Source of the DNA: Candidatus Formimonas warabiya
Lineage (GTDB): Bacteria; Bacillota; Dehalobacteriia; Dehalobacteriales; Dehalobacteriaceae
Reading direction: 5' to 3'
Length of the DNA stretch: 64,000 bases
Assembly (NCBI RefSeq): GCF_002777255.1
Contig: NZ_CP017634.1
Coordinates: 4,662,903-4,726,902, forward strand
Shown: one piece after another, positions 8,409 to 16,719 of the stretch
How the letters are laid out: every line of letters begins with the position of its first letter
Numbering within the stretch: the stretch's first letter is position 1
Position numbers and translations under genes: made by a program
The notes under the pieces: model-generated
Database searches by the model: none
Seen by the model: only the letters and a program-made list of their open reading frames with translations
Told to the model about the DNA's origin: nothing

Positions 8409-10580
8409 ATGAATCAGCCTGAAAACATACTCCGTATGACGGAAAGCGTATGCCCCATCTGTTTAGATAAAATACCCGCACAGCATGTTCTGGCCGGCGG
8501 GGATATTTACCTGCAAAAAACCTGTGCCAAGCATGGCCGTTTTTCAACAATTATTTGGCGCGGCGACAGTAAACTTGATTATCATACCTGGACCAAAGAA
8601 AAATTGCCTTCCCAGCCGGAAGTGTGTCTGACAGCGCCGGAAAAGGGCTGTCCTTTTGACTGCGGCTTATGTTCTGAGCACAGACAGCAAACCTGCTGCG
8701 TTCTTCTGGAGGTGACTGAACGCTGCAATCTGAACTGCAACTTTTGTTTTGCTAACAGCAGGGCGGAGAGTGCCGACCCTTCTTTTGAGAAAATCTCTGC
8801 GTGGTTGGAGTATCTTGCAGATCTTGGCAAACCCTTTATTCATCTTTCCGGGGGAGAACCTACCGTACGCAATGATTTGCCGGAAATTATCAGCCTGGCC
8901 AAAGGGATGGGTTTTCCTTATATTCAACTGAATACCAACGGACTTCGTTTGGGCCGTGAGCCGGAATACGTGAAAAAGCTGAAAGAGGCGGGTTTGTCCT
9001 CTGTCTTTATGCAATTTGACGGCACAAGAGATGAAATATACCGGCAGCTCAGAGGCCGTAGCCTTTTGGCGGAAAAAGAAAAGGCGATCCAAAATTGCGG
9101 GGACAATCACCTGGGCGTAGTGCTTGTACCGACAGTTGTTCCGGGGATAAATGCCGATAATATTGGTGAGATCGTCAACTTTGCTCTGGCCAGAATACCT
9201 TCGGTAAGAGGCATCCACTTTCAGCCCGTGAGTTATTTCGGCCGGTATCCGGCGGCACCTCTGGACGAGCAGCGCATTACTCTACCCGAGGTGATCAGCG
9301 CTATTGAAAACCAGACGAAGGGAATCTTTAAAAGGGAAAACTTTACGCCTTCAGGCTGTGATCACGCCCGCTGCGGTTTTCACGGGAGTTTTGTCCTGTA
9401 TCCGGACGGCAGTGTGAAGTCCTTAACGGAGAGAAGTGAACAGGCTTGCTGCTGCAGCAGGCCTACGGATTCTTCGGCAGTCGCGAAAAACAGGAATTTT
9501 GTCGCGAGGCGCTGGGTCAGAGACAGCGCCGAAAATGACCGGGAGCAAATAGAAGAGAATTCCGGCTTGGAGAGTATTGATTATTTTCTCTCCCGGGTTC
9601 GCTCCCACGGATTTACGATCACCGGAATGGCTTTTCAAGATTGTTGGAACATGGACCTGGAAAGGCTGCGGGAGTGCAGTTTGCATGTTTTCAGCCCGGA
9701 CGGAAGGATTATCCCCTTTTGCGCTTACAACCTGAGCAGCGCCGAGGGAGAATCGCTTTATCGCAAGCCGGGTCTATCTCAAATAAGTTTCATGAACCGC
9801 ACCGCACAAATAAAGAATAAAGCTGATGTACTAGGGGATAAAACTACCGTACCGGACCAGCAGCATGAATCTTGTTGCGGAACGGTGAAAAAAACCGAGG
9901 GCTGCCTTATCTGCGGCAAAAAATTGATCTATTCGAAAGAGTCCTCTAAGGAGATGTGTTTCATCTGTAGGAAAGAATATGAGTCGAAGATGAGATGCGT
10001 TGACGGCCACTTCATCTGCGATCAATGCCACAGCGGGGATATTCTCCAAATGGTGGAAAGCTTTCTTATTGCCAGCTCTGAAGTCAATCCTCTCCATCTT
10101 ATCCAAAGGGTTTTTGATCTGCCCGGGCTGAATATGCACGGACCCGAGTATCACAGCATGGTGCCGGCGGTTCTGGTGGCTGCCTATCAAAACCTAACCG
10201 GAAAAAAGGATATAGGGAAAATCCGGGAAAGCATTAAACGGGGTGCTTGTATCAAAGGGGGAGGATGCGGATATTATGGAACCTGCGGTTCCTGTGTGGG
10301 AGCAGGAATTGCAGTAGCGGTAATAGATGATGTAACACCCATGTCTGTTGATAAAAGGGCCTTAGCCAACACCGTTACCGGACTTGCTCTGCTGGAGATG
10401 AGCAAGCATGGGGGTCCCAGATGCTGTAAGAGGGAAGCAGTTACCGCAATTAAAACGTTTATGAGGAATACCACCTATTTCCGAACCGTGCCTGATGTCA
10501 ATTTTACCTGCAAACAGTATAAAATCAATAAAGATTGTATTTGGGAAAAATGCCCGTATTTCCCTAATTTGTCACGGTGA
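8409..10580 (+). CDS. radical SAM protein with C-terminal DUF5714 domain (TrsS-like)
   Basis: The product has 723 residues; ATG 8409 follows GGAGGAG. Order of parts: an N-terminal zinc-ribbon-like segment (CPICLDKIPA, then KTCAKHGRF, a pattern shared with Tes/MJ0619-type radical SAM enzymes), the radical SAM core with CNLNCNFC near residue 107 and GGEPTVR near residue 155, and a Cys-rich linker (residues 340-520). The C-terminal DUF5714 domain (about 500-720) carries CLICGK, CFICRK, CDQCHSGD and GACIKGGGCGYYGTCGSC. The TCC before EVTERCNL occupies the site where TrsS (seleno)proteins carry Cys or selenocysteine; here it is plain Cys. Chemistry and substrate are unknown to me. The DUF364-like and UPF0251 neighbours suggest a metal- or redox-linked maturation pathway. 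Confidence 0.8.
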   Translation: MNQPENILRMTESVCPICLDKIPAQHVLAGGDIYLQKTCAKHGRFSTIIWRGDSKLDYHTWTKEKLPSQPEVCLTAPEKGCPFDCGLCSEHRQQTCCVLLEVTERCNLNCNFCFANSRAESADPSFEKISAWLEYLADLGKPFIHLSGGEPTVRNDLPEIISLAKGMGFPYIQLNTNGLRLGREPEYVKKLKEAGLSSVFMQFDGTRDEIYRQLRGRSLLAEKEKAIQNCGDNHLGVVLVPTVVPGINADNIGEIVNFALARIPSVRGIHFQPVSYFGRYPAAPLDEQRITLPEVISAIENQTKGIFKRENFTPSGCDHARCGFHGSFVLYPDGSVKSLTERSEQACCCSRPTDSSAVAKNRNFVARRWVRDSAENDREQIEENSGLESIDYFLSRVRSHGFTITGMAFQDCWNMDLERLRECSLHVFSPDGRIIPFCAYNLSSAEGESLYRKPGLSQISFMNRTAQIKNKADVLGDKTTVPDQQHESCCGTVKKTEGCLICGKKLIYSKESSKEMCFICRKEYESKMRCVDGHFICDQCHSGDILQMVESFLIASSEVNPLHLIQRVFDLPGLNMHGPEYHSMVPAVLVAAYQNLTGKKDIGKIRESIKRGACIKGGGCGYYGTCGSCVGAGIAVAVIDDVTPMSVDKRALANTVTGLALLEMSKHGGPRCCKREAVTAIKTFMRNTTYFRTVPDVNFTCKQYKINKDCIWEKCPYFPNLSR

Positions 10581-10668
10581 TTATTTGTTCTTGGGCTGAT
10601 GACAAAAGCGATGATGTGAATAACGGAGAACGTGCCTGTGCTTTTCAAGCCAAAACGAGGTGAAAAAT

Positions 10669-11019
10669 ATGTCAAGACCCAGGAAATGGAGAAAAGTTTG
10701 TTGCCTGCCGGCAAGCAACATATTTGGACCTTTTAACGCCGTACTGAACCGGGACGGCCTGGTCATCATGCCGGTTGATGAATATGAAACCATACGGCTC
10801 ATTGACCTAGAAGGGTTTACCCAGGAAGAATGCGCCGCCCAAATGCACATTGCGCGCACAACGGTTCAGCGTATCTACAATGATGCCCGCCGAAAATTAG
10901 CAGATTCTCTGGTGAACAAAAAGGTGCTCAGAATCGAGGGCGGAGATTACCAGCTTTGCGACGGCCTGGAAAAAACATGCGGCTGTGGCGGGTGCCCCAA
11001 ACATCGATACCGGGGGTAA
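10669..11019 (+). CDS. UPF0251 (DUF134) family HTH protein
   Basis: The product has 116 residues, starting at ATG 10669 behind GAGGTG (10657-10662). The start MSRPRKWRKVCCLP is the family hallmark. A sigma-70 region-4-like helix-turn-helix follows (GFTQEECAAQMHIARTTVQ, about residues 57-75). The C-terminus ends in a Cys/His cluster (CGCGGCPKH) suited to metal or Fe-S binding. The gene lies 88 bp after the radical SAM gene on the same strand, so it may be the regulator of that unit. Family members are predicted DNA-binding proteins without an established common target. Confidence 0.85.
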   Translation: MSRPRKWRKVCCLPASNIFGPFNAVLNRDGLVIMPVDEYETIRLIDLEGFTQEECAAQMHIARTTVQRIYNDARRKLADSLVNKKVLRIEGGDYQLCDGLEKTCGCGGCPKHRYRG

Positions 11020-11096
11020 GGAAAAATGAAGGTCTTGGTGAAAAAGAGTAACCAAGGGGACAGCACACCACAGCCTCCCGTTCCTCTGGTTCCCCA

Positions 11097-11834
11097 TTAA
11101 TCCGGAATCCCGTCTACATATTTTTTGCGAACCCAACCAATGATGCCATCTATAGTCTCAACTTGAACCCATTCTTCTCCATCGCTTTTTAATATTTTGC
11201 CAAGATAATATAGCGAGTCTCCCAAAGAAAGTTGACATAATGATTTACTTGAAGTATCTGCATTCTGCCATATATTTAATGATGAGTTTTTCTTGATGCC
11301 AGTAACTTTGATGATTGGTTTGGATGGTGAAGCTTCTCCATGTGTTGCCAAAGAATCTATTGGCACCGGTTCTCCTAAAACTTTGTACTCCGTTTGCACA
11401 TAAAAAGTCTGAATCGCGCGTAGCGCCGCATTCTCTTCCAAATTAAGAATATCCGGAAGAGCGATTAACGCAACGATGATGAAATAGACTACAATAATTT
11501 GACTCATATGACGATTGCGGTGTTGGTTAAATAAGATGCAATATTTTTCCAGATTTTTATCAAATGCTCCTAAGATATCGGTAATTGTGTTGTTAATCTT
11601 TGCGAAAACTCCGCCCTTTCTTTTATGTAATCGTGTTAGTATTGTCCAACTAACCATAATATATAAAACTTTGATCATGCCTCTAAAGCACCACAAAAGT
11701 AGTGCGATAAGTCGCACAACGATCGGCATGAGAAGGGGCCAGGCAATACATGCGAGAATGCCCAACCAAATGAGGGCTCTAACCCCAATCGGCAGCGCAT
11801 AAATCTGAGAAATTAGGCTTGTGTTGTCAGTCAC
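11097..11834 (-). CDS. two-helix membrane protein with C-terminal bacterial SH3 domain (TIR operon gene 4)
   Basis: The product has 245 residues. Hydrophobic segments lie near residues 15-60 (LPIGVRALIWLGILACIAW, VVRLIALLLWCF) and 110-130 (SQIIVVYFIIVALIALPDI). A linker follows, then an SH3b-like domain (about 170-242: SLNIWQNADTSSKSLCQLSLGD, then GWVRKKYVDGIP). SH3b domains usually lie outside the membrane and bind wall or peptide ligands; here it could sense the envelope. Its start overlaps the end of the upstream gene by 4 bp, so it is translationally coupled as the last gene of the TIR operon. A membrane effector or anchor role is an inference. Confidence 0.7.
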   Translation of the reverse strand: MTDNTSLISQIYALPIGVRALIWLGILACIAWPLLMPIVVRLIALLLWCFRGMIKVLYIMVSWTILTRLHKRKGGVFAKINNTITDILGAFDKNLEKYCILFNQHRNRHMSQIIVVYFIIVALIALPDILNLEENAALRAIQTFYVQTEYKVLGEPVPIDSLATHGEASPSKPIIKVTGIKKNSSLNIWQNADTSSKSLCQLSLGDSLYYLGKILKSDGEEWVQVETIDGIIGWVRKKYVDGIPD

Positions 11835-12790
11835 TCGGCAGCATCTCCATCCATGTCCTTATCACCTTCCATATCATTGAAGACTGCGTCCGCTTCCTCA
11901 AGAGAAGGAAATCCAAGTTTTTTCATACCATCTCCGGAAGGCAGTCCTTTTATATTATCTCTTATGTATTCTGCGGCTTCGTTATCAGTTATTAGATCTG
12001 ATTCTTTTAGTTTATTGATTAAGTCGATAATAGTATCAGTGTTTCTAACTTTTTGCATTCCTTCACTTTGAGTGAAATCCATTGCCATTTTAAGTGCCTG
12101 GGCAGATGACAATTGCCCCGCTACTACATCTTTAAATATGTTCGTAATCATATCCGTCCCGGTTAACGTGCTGGCATTGCTTGCTTTATATTTTTCTATG
12201 ATCGTATTCGTTAGAATTTTTTGTTTTTCAGTTTCTTGCTTGAGCCTATTCGCAGAAATACTATGAATATGCTCACGCGCATTTGCATTTGGGGTACAGG
12301 TGACATCGTGAATAACATACTCAATACCTGTATCCTCGTAGTTATATTTCTTTGATGAAAATTGAGAAGCTAAAGCATCGTCCATATCCGAATAGTCAAC
12401 AACGGAATATTTTCGCGCAACACGTCGAATCGTCGGGAGAAGATGGGGCTTAACACATTCAGCTATGTCAAAAATCCCTTTTAAGTAAAAGGCTAATGGA
12501 TCAATAATTTGGATAATTGCCGTGATAGTTACATCAAACAAAAATGGTTCATTCAAGCTCGGTACTGTTACGGTAAATGAAATTGTGGTTTTCGTAATGT
12601 CAATTTCGATCTTTTCATCAAACTTTCCTACATATATCTCTCGTGGGGTGACCCTATCGTTGATACAAATTACAATTCCTTTTTCAGATGAGTATAAAAG
12701 AATCGCTCTTCCCTGCATCACAGAAGGAACCTTGGGGAAAAAACTATTTTTGTAAGGAGTTTTCGAAATAATTGGTGGATACGAACTCAT
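11831..12790 (-). CDS. band-7/SPFH-like protein (TIR operon gene 3)
   Basis: The product has 319 residues with no signal peptide or membrane helix. The first 170 residues are beta-rich and then show the SPFH/band-7 pattern: TISFTVTVPSLNEPFLFDVT, a Pro-led helix (IDPLAFYLKG), then IRRVARKYSVVDYSDMDDAL and a final beta strand (GIEYVIHDVTCTP). A long helical part follows (170-300), predicted coiled coil, and an acidic C-terminus. SPFH proteins form ring or cage oligomers, usually membrane-linked. Overlaps of 4 bp at both ends bind it to its operon neighbours. The assignment rests on pattern, not on strong motifs. Confidence 0.6.
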   Translation of the reverse strand: MSSYPPIISKTPYKNSFFPKVPSVMQGRAILLYSSEKGIVICINDRVTPREIYVGKFDEKIEIDITKTTISFTVTVPSLNEPFLFDVTITAIIQIIDPLAFYLKGIFDIAECVKPHLLPTIRRVARKYSVVDYSDMDDALASQFSSKKYNYEDTGIEYVIHDVTCTPNANAREHIHSISANRLKQETEKQKILTNTIIEKYKASNASTLTGTDMITNIFKDVVAGQLSSAQALKMAMDFTQSEGMQKVRNTDTIIDLINKLKESDLITDNEAAEYIRDNIKGLPSGDGMKKLGFPSLEEADAVFNDMEGDKDMDGDAAE

Positions 12791-14415
12791 TCCAATGCCT
12801 CCAATTTATTATTAGCAATTGCCGTCTTTCGAGAGGACTTTAACACATTTTCAAGAAGAATATAGACTTCTTCTGCGGATGTACAGGTCTTCGGCATCTT
12901 TCTTCCTAAAAAAAAGAGAATATGGTCATAATACGACCGATCGGAAAATGCGATACAATGGAAAAATATTTTCAGCTTTTCCATGGGTATGTTATACGCA
13001 TCAATCTCAACCAAATATGCTGCGAGCAAATCAAAAATTAGGTCTCTCATGATTTTCTTGCTAAAAAGGAATTTCAACATGGGTAACAATTTTTCCACTT
13101 GTTGTCTTGAATCGCATGCAACCAGGGGTAATTGAGGACGGTTTTTTGTCACGGAAAAATATGCATAATGTACCAAAGAAAAATAGATAAAACAAACATT
13201 TTTTTTATAACTCAATACATCTTTAGAAAAAATTGTGTGCAGGTGCGCAGAAATCAGGTTACGAAACCGATCGGAATAGATTAAATTTTCTCCAATATAC
13301 TTTAAGTCGGTATTCTGAAACGGTTTAGATTCTAAGGCACTGACAATCCTGCTGAATATCGCATCTTCTATCTCTCTTGTGTATTCGCCTTCCAATTTTT
13401 GTATGTATGCCATGCAGGGAATTCTCCAGAGCCAACCTCCGCGAGTTGTTGCCCACTTTTTTAAGAGCTCGTCCATGTTGTTCTTATACCTTTCGACTTT
13501 AAAAAGTTCTCTTGTTATTCCAAACAGAAGGTATATATTATTAGGATCTGACAAAAGTCGTGGATAGATTTCATCCATACCATATTTAAAATCAATTTGA
13601 ATTAGCTTTGAAAAAGCACTAATTATCTGATTAAAGGCTAAGCTTCCTTTTATCCTTTCCTGCCCGGATATAGAAATTAGCCAGTGAATCATGGAATTTC
13701 TGATATTGGGGAATAAGTTCCAAAAATTCTCAAGTATTTTTTGAGATTGCTGATTTTCTGTGAATCGAACACACTGAGAAGTAAATGTGCCCAAACGGGA
13801 AGTAAACTCAATCTCTCCACGTTCTGCGCCAATCATCCCTAGTATTGTATCTTGAGAGAGATAGCTCTCGGCGTTTTCCATCTGAGCCCGTTCTTTTTCA
13901 TCCGGATTTTGAGGCAACTCCTGGTAAAGACTCTGTGTAAAGGACGGCAACTCACTAACCGCCGTGACCTCGAACAAGCTGAGAACCAACGCATAAGCAA
14001 GAGTTCTGCTTGCCTTTTTGTCGGACACAAATTGATCACAATCTGTTGAATCCTCTAAGTGGTAATTTTGTTTTCCTCGTTTTGTTGTTTCGTTCGGTTT
14101 GAACGAATTGATATTTCCATTCATGTTATCTATGGCAAGGGAATTCCCATAGTAATTGTTTGTAATTTGTATTTCATTCTTCTTTGAATAATCGTAAGGT
14201 AAAGATTCTAGTAAGTCTTCTATCATCTTAGCTGATTGAACGGTGTTCTTTAGGGAGGGATTTTTCTCTCCTTGTTCTGCTGGTTCGTTCGGTTTAAGCG
14301 AAGTGCTGTTTCTGTCCGGGTCATCTGTTACAATAGAATTCAAATTATAATTGGTAGAATTAGGAGTGCTATTTCTTATATTCGCTTTGACATTCTCGTT
14401 ATCCATATTTTGCAT
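12787..14415 (-). CDS. helical-repeat protein with duplicated Asn/Gly-rich amyloid-like motif (TIR operon gene 2)
   Basis: The product has 542 residues and no recognised family. Residues 1-120 hold two diverged copies of an Asn-rich unit, about 12-55 and 81-118; each ends in SLKPNEPAEQGEKN or SFKPNETTKRGKQN. The second copy contains IQITNNYYGN followed by DNMNGNIN. That spacing (N-N-Y-G ... M-x-G-x-I-N) is also found at the C-terminus of the TIR protein encoded just upstream. The remaining 420 residues are alpha-helical with repeat-like periodicity, like sensor or scaffold halves of NLR-type proteins, but I see no NTPase P-loop. It starts 12 bp after the TIR gene and overlaps the next gene by 4 bp. 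Confidence 0.7.
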   Translation of the reverse strand: MQNMDNENVKANIRNSTPNSTNYNLNSIVTDDPDRNSTSLKPNEPAEQGEKNPSLKNTVQSAKMIEDLLESLPYDYSKKNEIQITNNYYGNSLAIDNMNGNINSFKPNETTKRGKQNYHLEDSTDCDQFVSDKKASRTLAYALVLSLFEVTAVSELPSFTQSLYQELPQNPDEKERAQMENAESYLSQDTILGMIGAERGEIEFTSRLGTFTSQCVRFTENQQSQKILENFWNLFPNIRNSMIHWLISISGQERIKGSLAFNQIISAFSKLIQIDFKYGMDEIYPRLLSDPNNIYLLFGITRELFKVERYKNNMDELLKKWATTRGGWLWRIPCMAYIQKLEGEYTREIEDAIFSRIVSALESKPFQNTDLKYIGENLIYSDRFRNLISAHLHTIFSKDVLSYKKNVCFIYFSLVHYAYFSVTKNRPQLPLVACDSRQQVEKLLPMLKFLFSKKIMRDLIFDLLAAYLVEIDAYNIPMEKLKIFFHCIAFSDRSYYDHILFFLGRKMPKTCTSAEEVYILLENVLKSSRKTAIANNKLEALE

Positions 14416-14427
14416 TGAGACTCACTC

Positions 14428-14967
14428 CTACAAATTGATATCACCAGTCATCGTTCCAATCACAACTTGCTTTCCATAGTTGTTATTAACTATGTTAATA
14501 TTGTTCTGAGATGTTCCCTTTGCTTCATCTATATGGGATTTATCTTTAGCGGCACCCCTAGTATCTTTGATGATTTGTTTTATTAGACTGGCAATCATAG
14601 CAGGATTGTCTGTTCTGCGATAAATAACATCAGAATCCAATCCAGGCAGTGACGAATCATCCATGTAAAACGGGATTAGGCAAGAGGCCTTTTCTTCTGA
14701 ATTGCGTACCAGTGCGGCATTTGCTTCCTGCATGGTTGCATCCTTTCGGATATACTCTTTTGAGACAAATGCAGCGATATAACGAGCTTCATAGCGGAAT
14801 ATACGATAAAAGGCTCGAACCATATCTTCTCCGACTAGTTTGTGCTGGTATTCTGGTGCGAAAAATACACAGAACCCTTCTTCGGTGAGGATTTTGTATA
14901 CACGCTGAACAATGGATTCATTCTCGCTTGCATACGACAAGGCTAGATCATATTTATACTGGCGCAC
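14428..14967 (-). CDS. TIR-domain protein with C-terminal amyloid-like tail (TIR operon gene 1)
   Basis: The product has 179 residues with a GTG start and AAAGGGGTG 8 nt upstream. Residues 4-135 form a TIR domain: YDLALSYASEN (strand A and loop), GFCVFFAPEY (strand B) and SKEYIRKDATMQEANAAL. In the last motif E81 falls where TIR NAD-glycohydrolases have their catalytic glutamate. After a charged linker, residues 154-179 carry NINIVNNNYGK and GTMTGDINL, the same Asn/Gly motif as in the next gene's N-terminal region. The likely model is motif-to-motif recruitment of a TIR NADase by the helical partner. It is not Thoeris: no ThsA-like SIR2/SLOG partner is present. Confidence 0.8.
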   Translation of the reverse strand: MRQYKYDLALSYASENESIVQRVYKILTEEGFCVFFAPEYQHKLVGEDMVRAFYRIFRYEARYIAAFVSKEYIRKDATMQEANAALVRNSEEKASCLIPFYMDDSSLPGLDSDVIYRRTDNPAMIASLIKQIIKDTRGAAKDKSHIDEAKGTSQNNINIVNNNYGKQVVIGTMTGDINL

Positions 14968-15212
14968 AACACAAACACCCCTTTATGTATTAGATATAAA
15001 TCACCGGGACAATCCCCCCAAAAAATAAAGAATTGCATCTAGAACCCGACACGATTTTTATTTCCTTGTATAATTTTTACATCATATGCTACTATTCCCT
15101 AATATTGTAACATCGTAAAACAAACCTAGTCAATCATGATCATCGTAAGCAATCAATAAATCGTTACATAGAATAGTAAATTTTCACATAAGATAATTTT
15201 TTTATCTCCTGC
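14968..15212. other. AT-rich divergent intergenic region
   Basis: This stretch between the TIR operon and the toxin-antitoxin pair is strongly AT-rich and has no open frame of note. It must hold the TIR operon promoter on the minus strand, but I could not choose between several weak -10-like sequences (for example around the minus-strand TATATC/TAATAC near 14985-15000). Confidence 0.4.
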
Positions 15213-15241
15213 TTGAATTTGCTAAAATAATTTTGTATACT
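15213..15241 (+). promoter_or_regulatory. Sigma-A-type promoter of the toxin-antitoxin-like pair
   Basis: TTGAAT (15213-15218) and TATACT (15236-15241) are separated by exactly 17 nt. Just downstream the GTATAC / GTAATAC / GAATAC repeats (15235-15264) could be the operator for the ribbon-helix-helix antitoxin. Confidence 0.6.
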
Positions 15242-15281
15242 TAATGTAATACAAGGGAATACAATATCATGAAAGACGGCT

Positions 15282-15656
15282 ATGCTTATGCGTCCTAAAA
15301 GAATAATAAGTCATGAATTTGAATCCATTTTCAACGGAAATATCATTTTGGACTACGATATTGAGCAGAAACTCAACAATAAACACAAAGTATACAAAGA
15401 AGATTTACTTGATGTTATATCTGATCCTTATTTGATAGTCATGAGAGCAACACAAAAGTCGCCAATTAACACCAGTAGGATAACCTCCTCCGGTATCGTT
15501 TATGAAATTTTATGTGAATCGGAATCTAATCGTGTTATGTTTGTTGTTGGTAGATTATTCAAAGATGGCAATTTATTTATTATTACTGCATACTGGGCAA
15601 ATAATAGTTTAGCCGCATTTTATTATCAAGAAAGCGAGGCTTTACGTAATGAATAA
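15282..15656 (+). CDS. putative type II toxin (BrnT-like RNase fold)
   Basis: The product has 124 residues. It shows the BrnT order of elements: an early acidic segment (DYDIEQKLNNKHKVYKED, cf. the KHGVSFEEA helix of BrnT), DPYLIVMRAT, then two strands (RVMFVVGRLFKDGNLFIITAYW) near the C-terminus. It overlaps the downstream ribbon-helix-helix gene by 8 bp, the usual toxin-first BrnTA order. The match is by pattern only; a ParE/RelE-type toxin is an alternative. ATG 15282 has only a weak ribosome site (GAAAGACGG). Confidence 0.5.
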   Translation: MLMRPKRIISHEFESIFNGNIILDYDIEQKLNNKHKVYKEDLLDVISDPYLIVMRATQKSPINTSRITSSGIVYEILCESESNRVMFVVGRLFKDGNLFIITAYWANNSLAAFYYQESEALRNE

Positions 15657-15951
15657 TAAAGAACGAAGAAAAATAGAAATTAAGAGACCCGAGGAAGTCA
15701 CTACTTTAAAGACGGTTGAAAAGAAAGATCTATTAAACGATGCTGAATTATTTGATCGTGATAATTATGATCCCTTAAAAAATCTATCAGAAAAGGAAAT
15801 TATCTTTCCTCAAAAGAGAACTGAAATCATTACAATACGATTATCTCAAAAAGAAAATAACCAAATTAGAAAACTTGCGGAAGAAAACGGTTTAAGCAAA
15901 AGCTCATTTATCAGGATGCTCGTAAAAAGATCACTTAAAAAGGCGGACTAA
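15649..15951 (+). CDS. ribbon-helix-helix antitoxin-like protein
   Basis: The product has 100 residues. The first half is charged and probably disordered (the toxin-wrapping part). The C-terminal half is a clear ribbon-helix-helix domain: TEIITIRLSQKENNQIRKLA supplies the strand and first helix, NGLSKSSFIRMLVKRSLKK the second. It overlaps the preceding gene by 8 bp, so the pair is translationally coupled. It should bind DNA as a dimer and repress the shared promoter at 15213-15241. Mobilisation-type RHH proteins look similar, but the pairing favours an antitoxin. Confidence 0.65.
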   Translation: MNNKERRKIEIKRPEEVTTLKTVEKKDLLNDAELFDRDNYDPLKNLSEKEIIFPQKRTEIITIRLSQKENNQIRKLAEENGLSKSSFIRMLVKRSLKKAD

Positions 15952-16013
15952 CAAGAGGATGTAACCAAGGGGACTGTATGACGAGTTACTACAAGATTTT
16001 TATCATTAAGACC

Positions 16014-16061
16014 TTGACAAAAGGAACGGGCAGCGTTAATATAACATTGTTATATAACGCT
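16014..16061 (+). promoter_or_regulatory. TetR promoter with overlapping palindromic operator
   Basis: TTGACA (16014-16019) and TAATAT (16037-16042) are separated by 17 nt. A 30-bp palindrome with arms AGCGTTAATATAAC and GTTATATAACGCT (one-base bulge) covers 16032-16061, i.e. the -10 and start site. This is the classic layout for autorepression by the TetR protein encoded 26 bp downstream. Confidence 0.75.
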
Positions 16062-16087
16062 GTTATATTTTAAAGAGAAGGGATAAA

Positions 16088-16696
16088 ATGGCTGAAGACA
16101 CCCGGCAAAACATATTGGATTGCGGGCGGGATGAATTTTTACAAAAAGGGTTTGAAGGGGCCTCTCTGCGCACTATAGCGAAAGCCGCAGGCGTGACTAC
16201 CGGTGCGATTTACGGCTATTTCCCCGATAAAAAAGCCCTGTTTGACGCACTGGTATCCCAGCCTGCCCAGGAATTGCTGGATAAATTTATCTCCATTCAG
16301 GAGGAGTTTGCCGCCCTTCCTCCGGAAAGACAGGCAGCAGAGATGGTTCAAACCTCCCATGACGGTATGGCGTGGATGGTGGAGCATATCTACCGTCATT
16401 ACGATGCCTTCAAGCTTCTGGTTTGCTGTTCCGCCGGCCCGGATTATGCCGCCTACGTGAATAAGATGGTAGAGATTGAAACCCGGTCCACCTTCCGGTT
16501 TATCCAGGTCATGTGCCGGGCGGGAAAGCACGTGCGTGATGTGGATGAACAGCTGGTTCATATTTTGGTGAACGGGCTCTTTTCCGGGTTGTTTGAAATT
16601 GTGGCCCATGACATGCCCAAGGAAAAAGCCCTGGTCTATATCAACGGGTTGGAGGAATTTTACACAGCGGGCTGGTTTCAAATTTTAGGGCTTTGA
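16088..16696 (+). CDS. TetR/AcrR family transcriptional regulator
   Basis: The product has 202 residues; AGAGAAGGG lies before ATG 16088. The N-terminal helix-turn-helix is canonical: RQNILDCGRDEFLQKGFEGA, then LRTIAKAAGVTTGAIYGYFPDKKALFDAL (residues 5-60). The C-terminal ligand-binding domain is helical (Met-, Phe-, His-rich). The gene sits alone in front of two ABC half-transporter genes and a methyltransferase gene, and its promoter carries a matching palindrome, so it probably represses itself and the transporter operon. The ligand is unknown. From here to 21 kb the DNA is visibly GC-richer than the toxin-antitoxin region upstream. Confidence 0.85.
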   Translation: MAEDTRQNILDCGRDEFLQKGFEGASLRTIAKAAGVTTGAIYGYFPDKKALFDALVSQPAQELLDKFISIQEEFAALPPERQAAEMVQTSHDGMAWMVEHIYRHYDAFKLLVCCSAGPDYAAYVNKMVEIETRSTFRFIQVMCRAGKHVRDVDEQLVHILVNGLFSGLFEIVAHDMPKEKALVYINGLEEFYTAGWFQILGL

Positions 16697-16719
16697 ACAA
16701 AGGCCAAAATTTTTACCCT

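Noticed and set aside
8690..8740. Selenocysteine codon in the radical SAM protein
   Set aside because: The TrsS-type position reads TGC-TGC (Cys-Cys) with no in-frame TGA and no reason to look for a SECIS.
14428..14967. Thoeris assignment for the TIR operon
   Set aside because: Thoeris needs ThsA (SIR2 or Macro/SLOG plus effector) next to the TIR gene; none of the partners resembles it.
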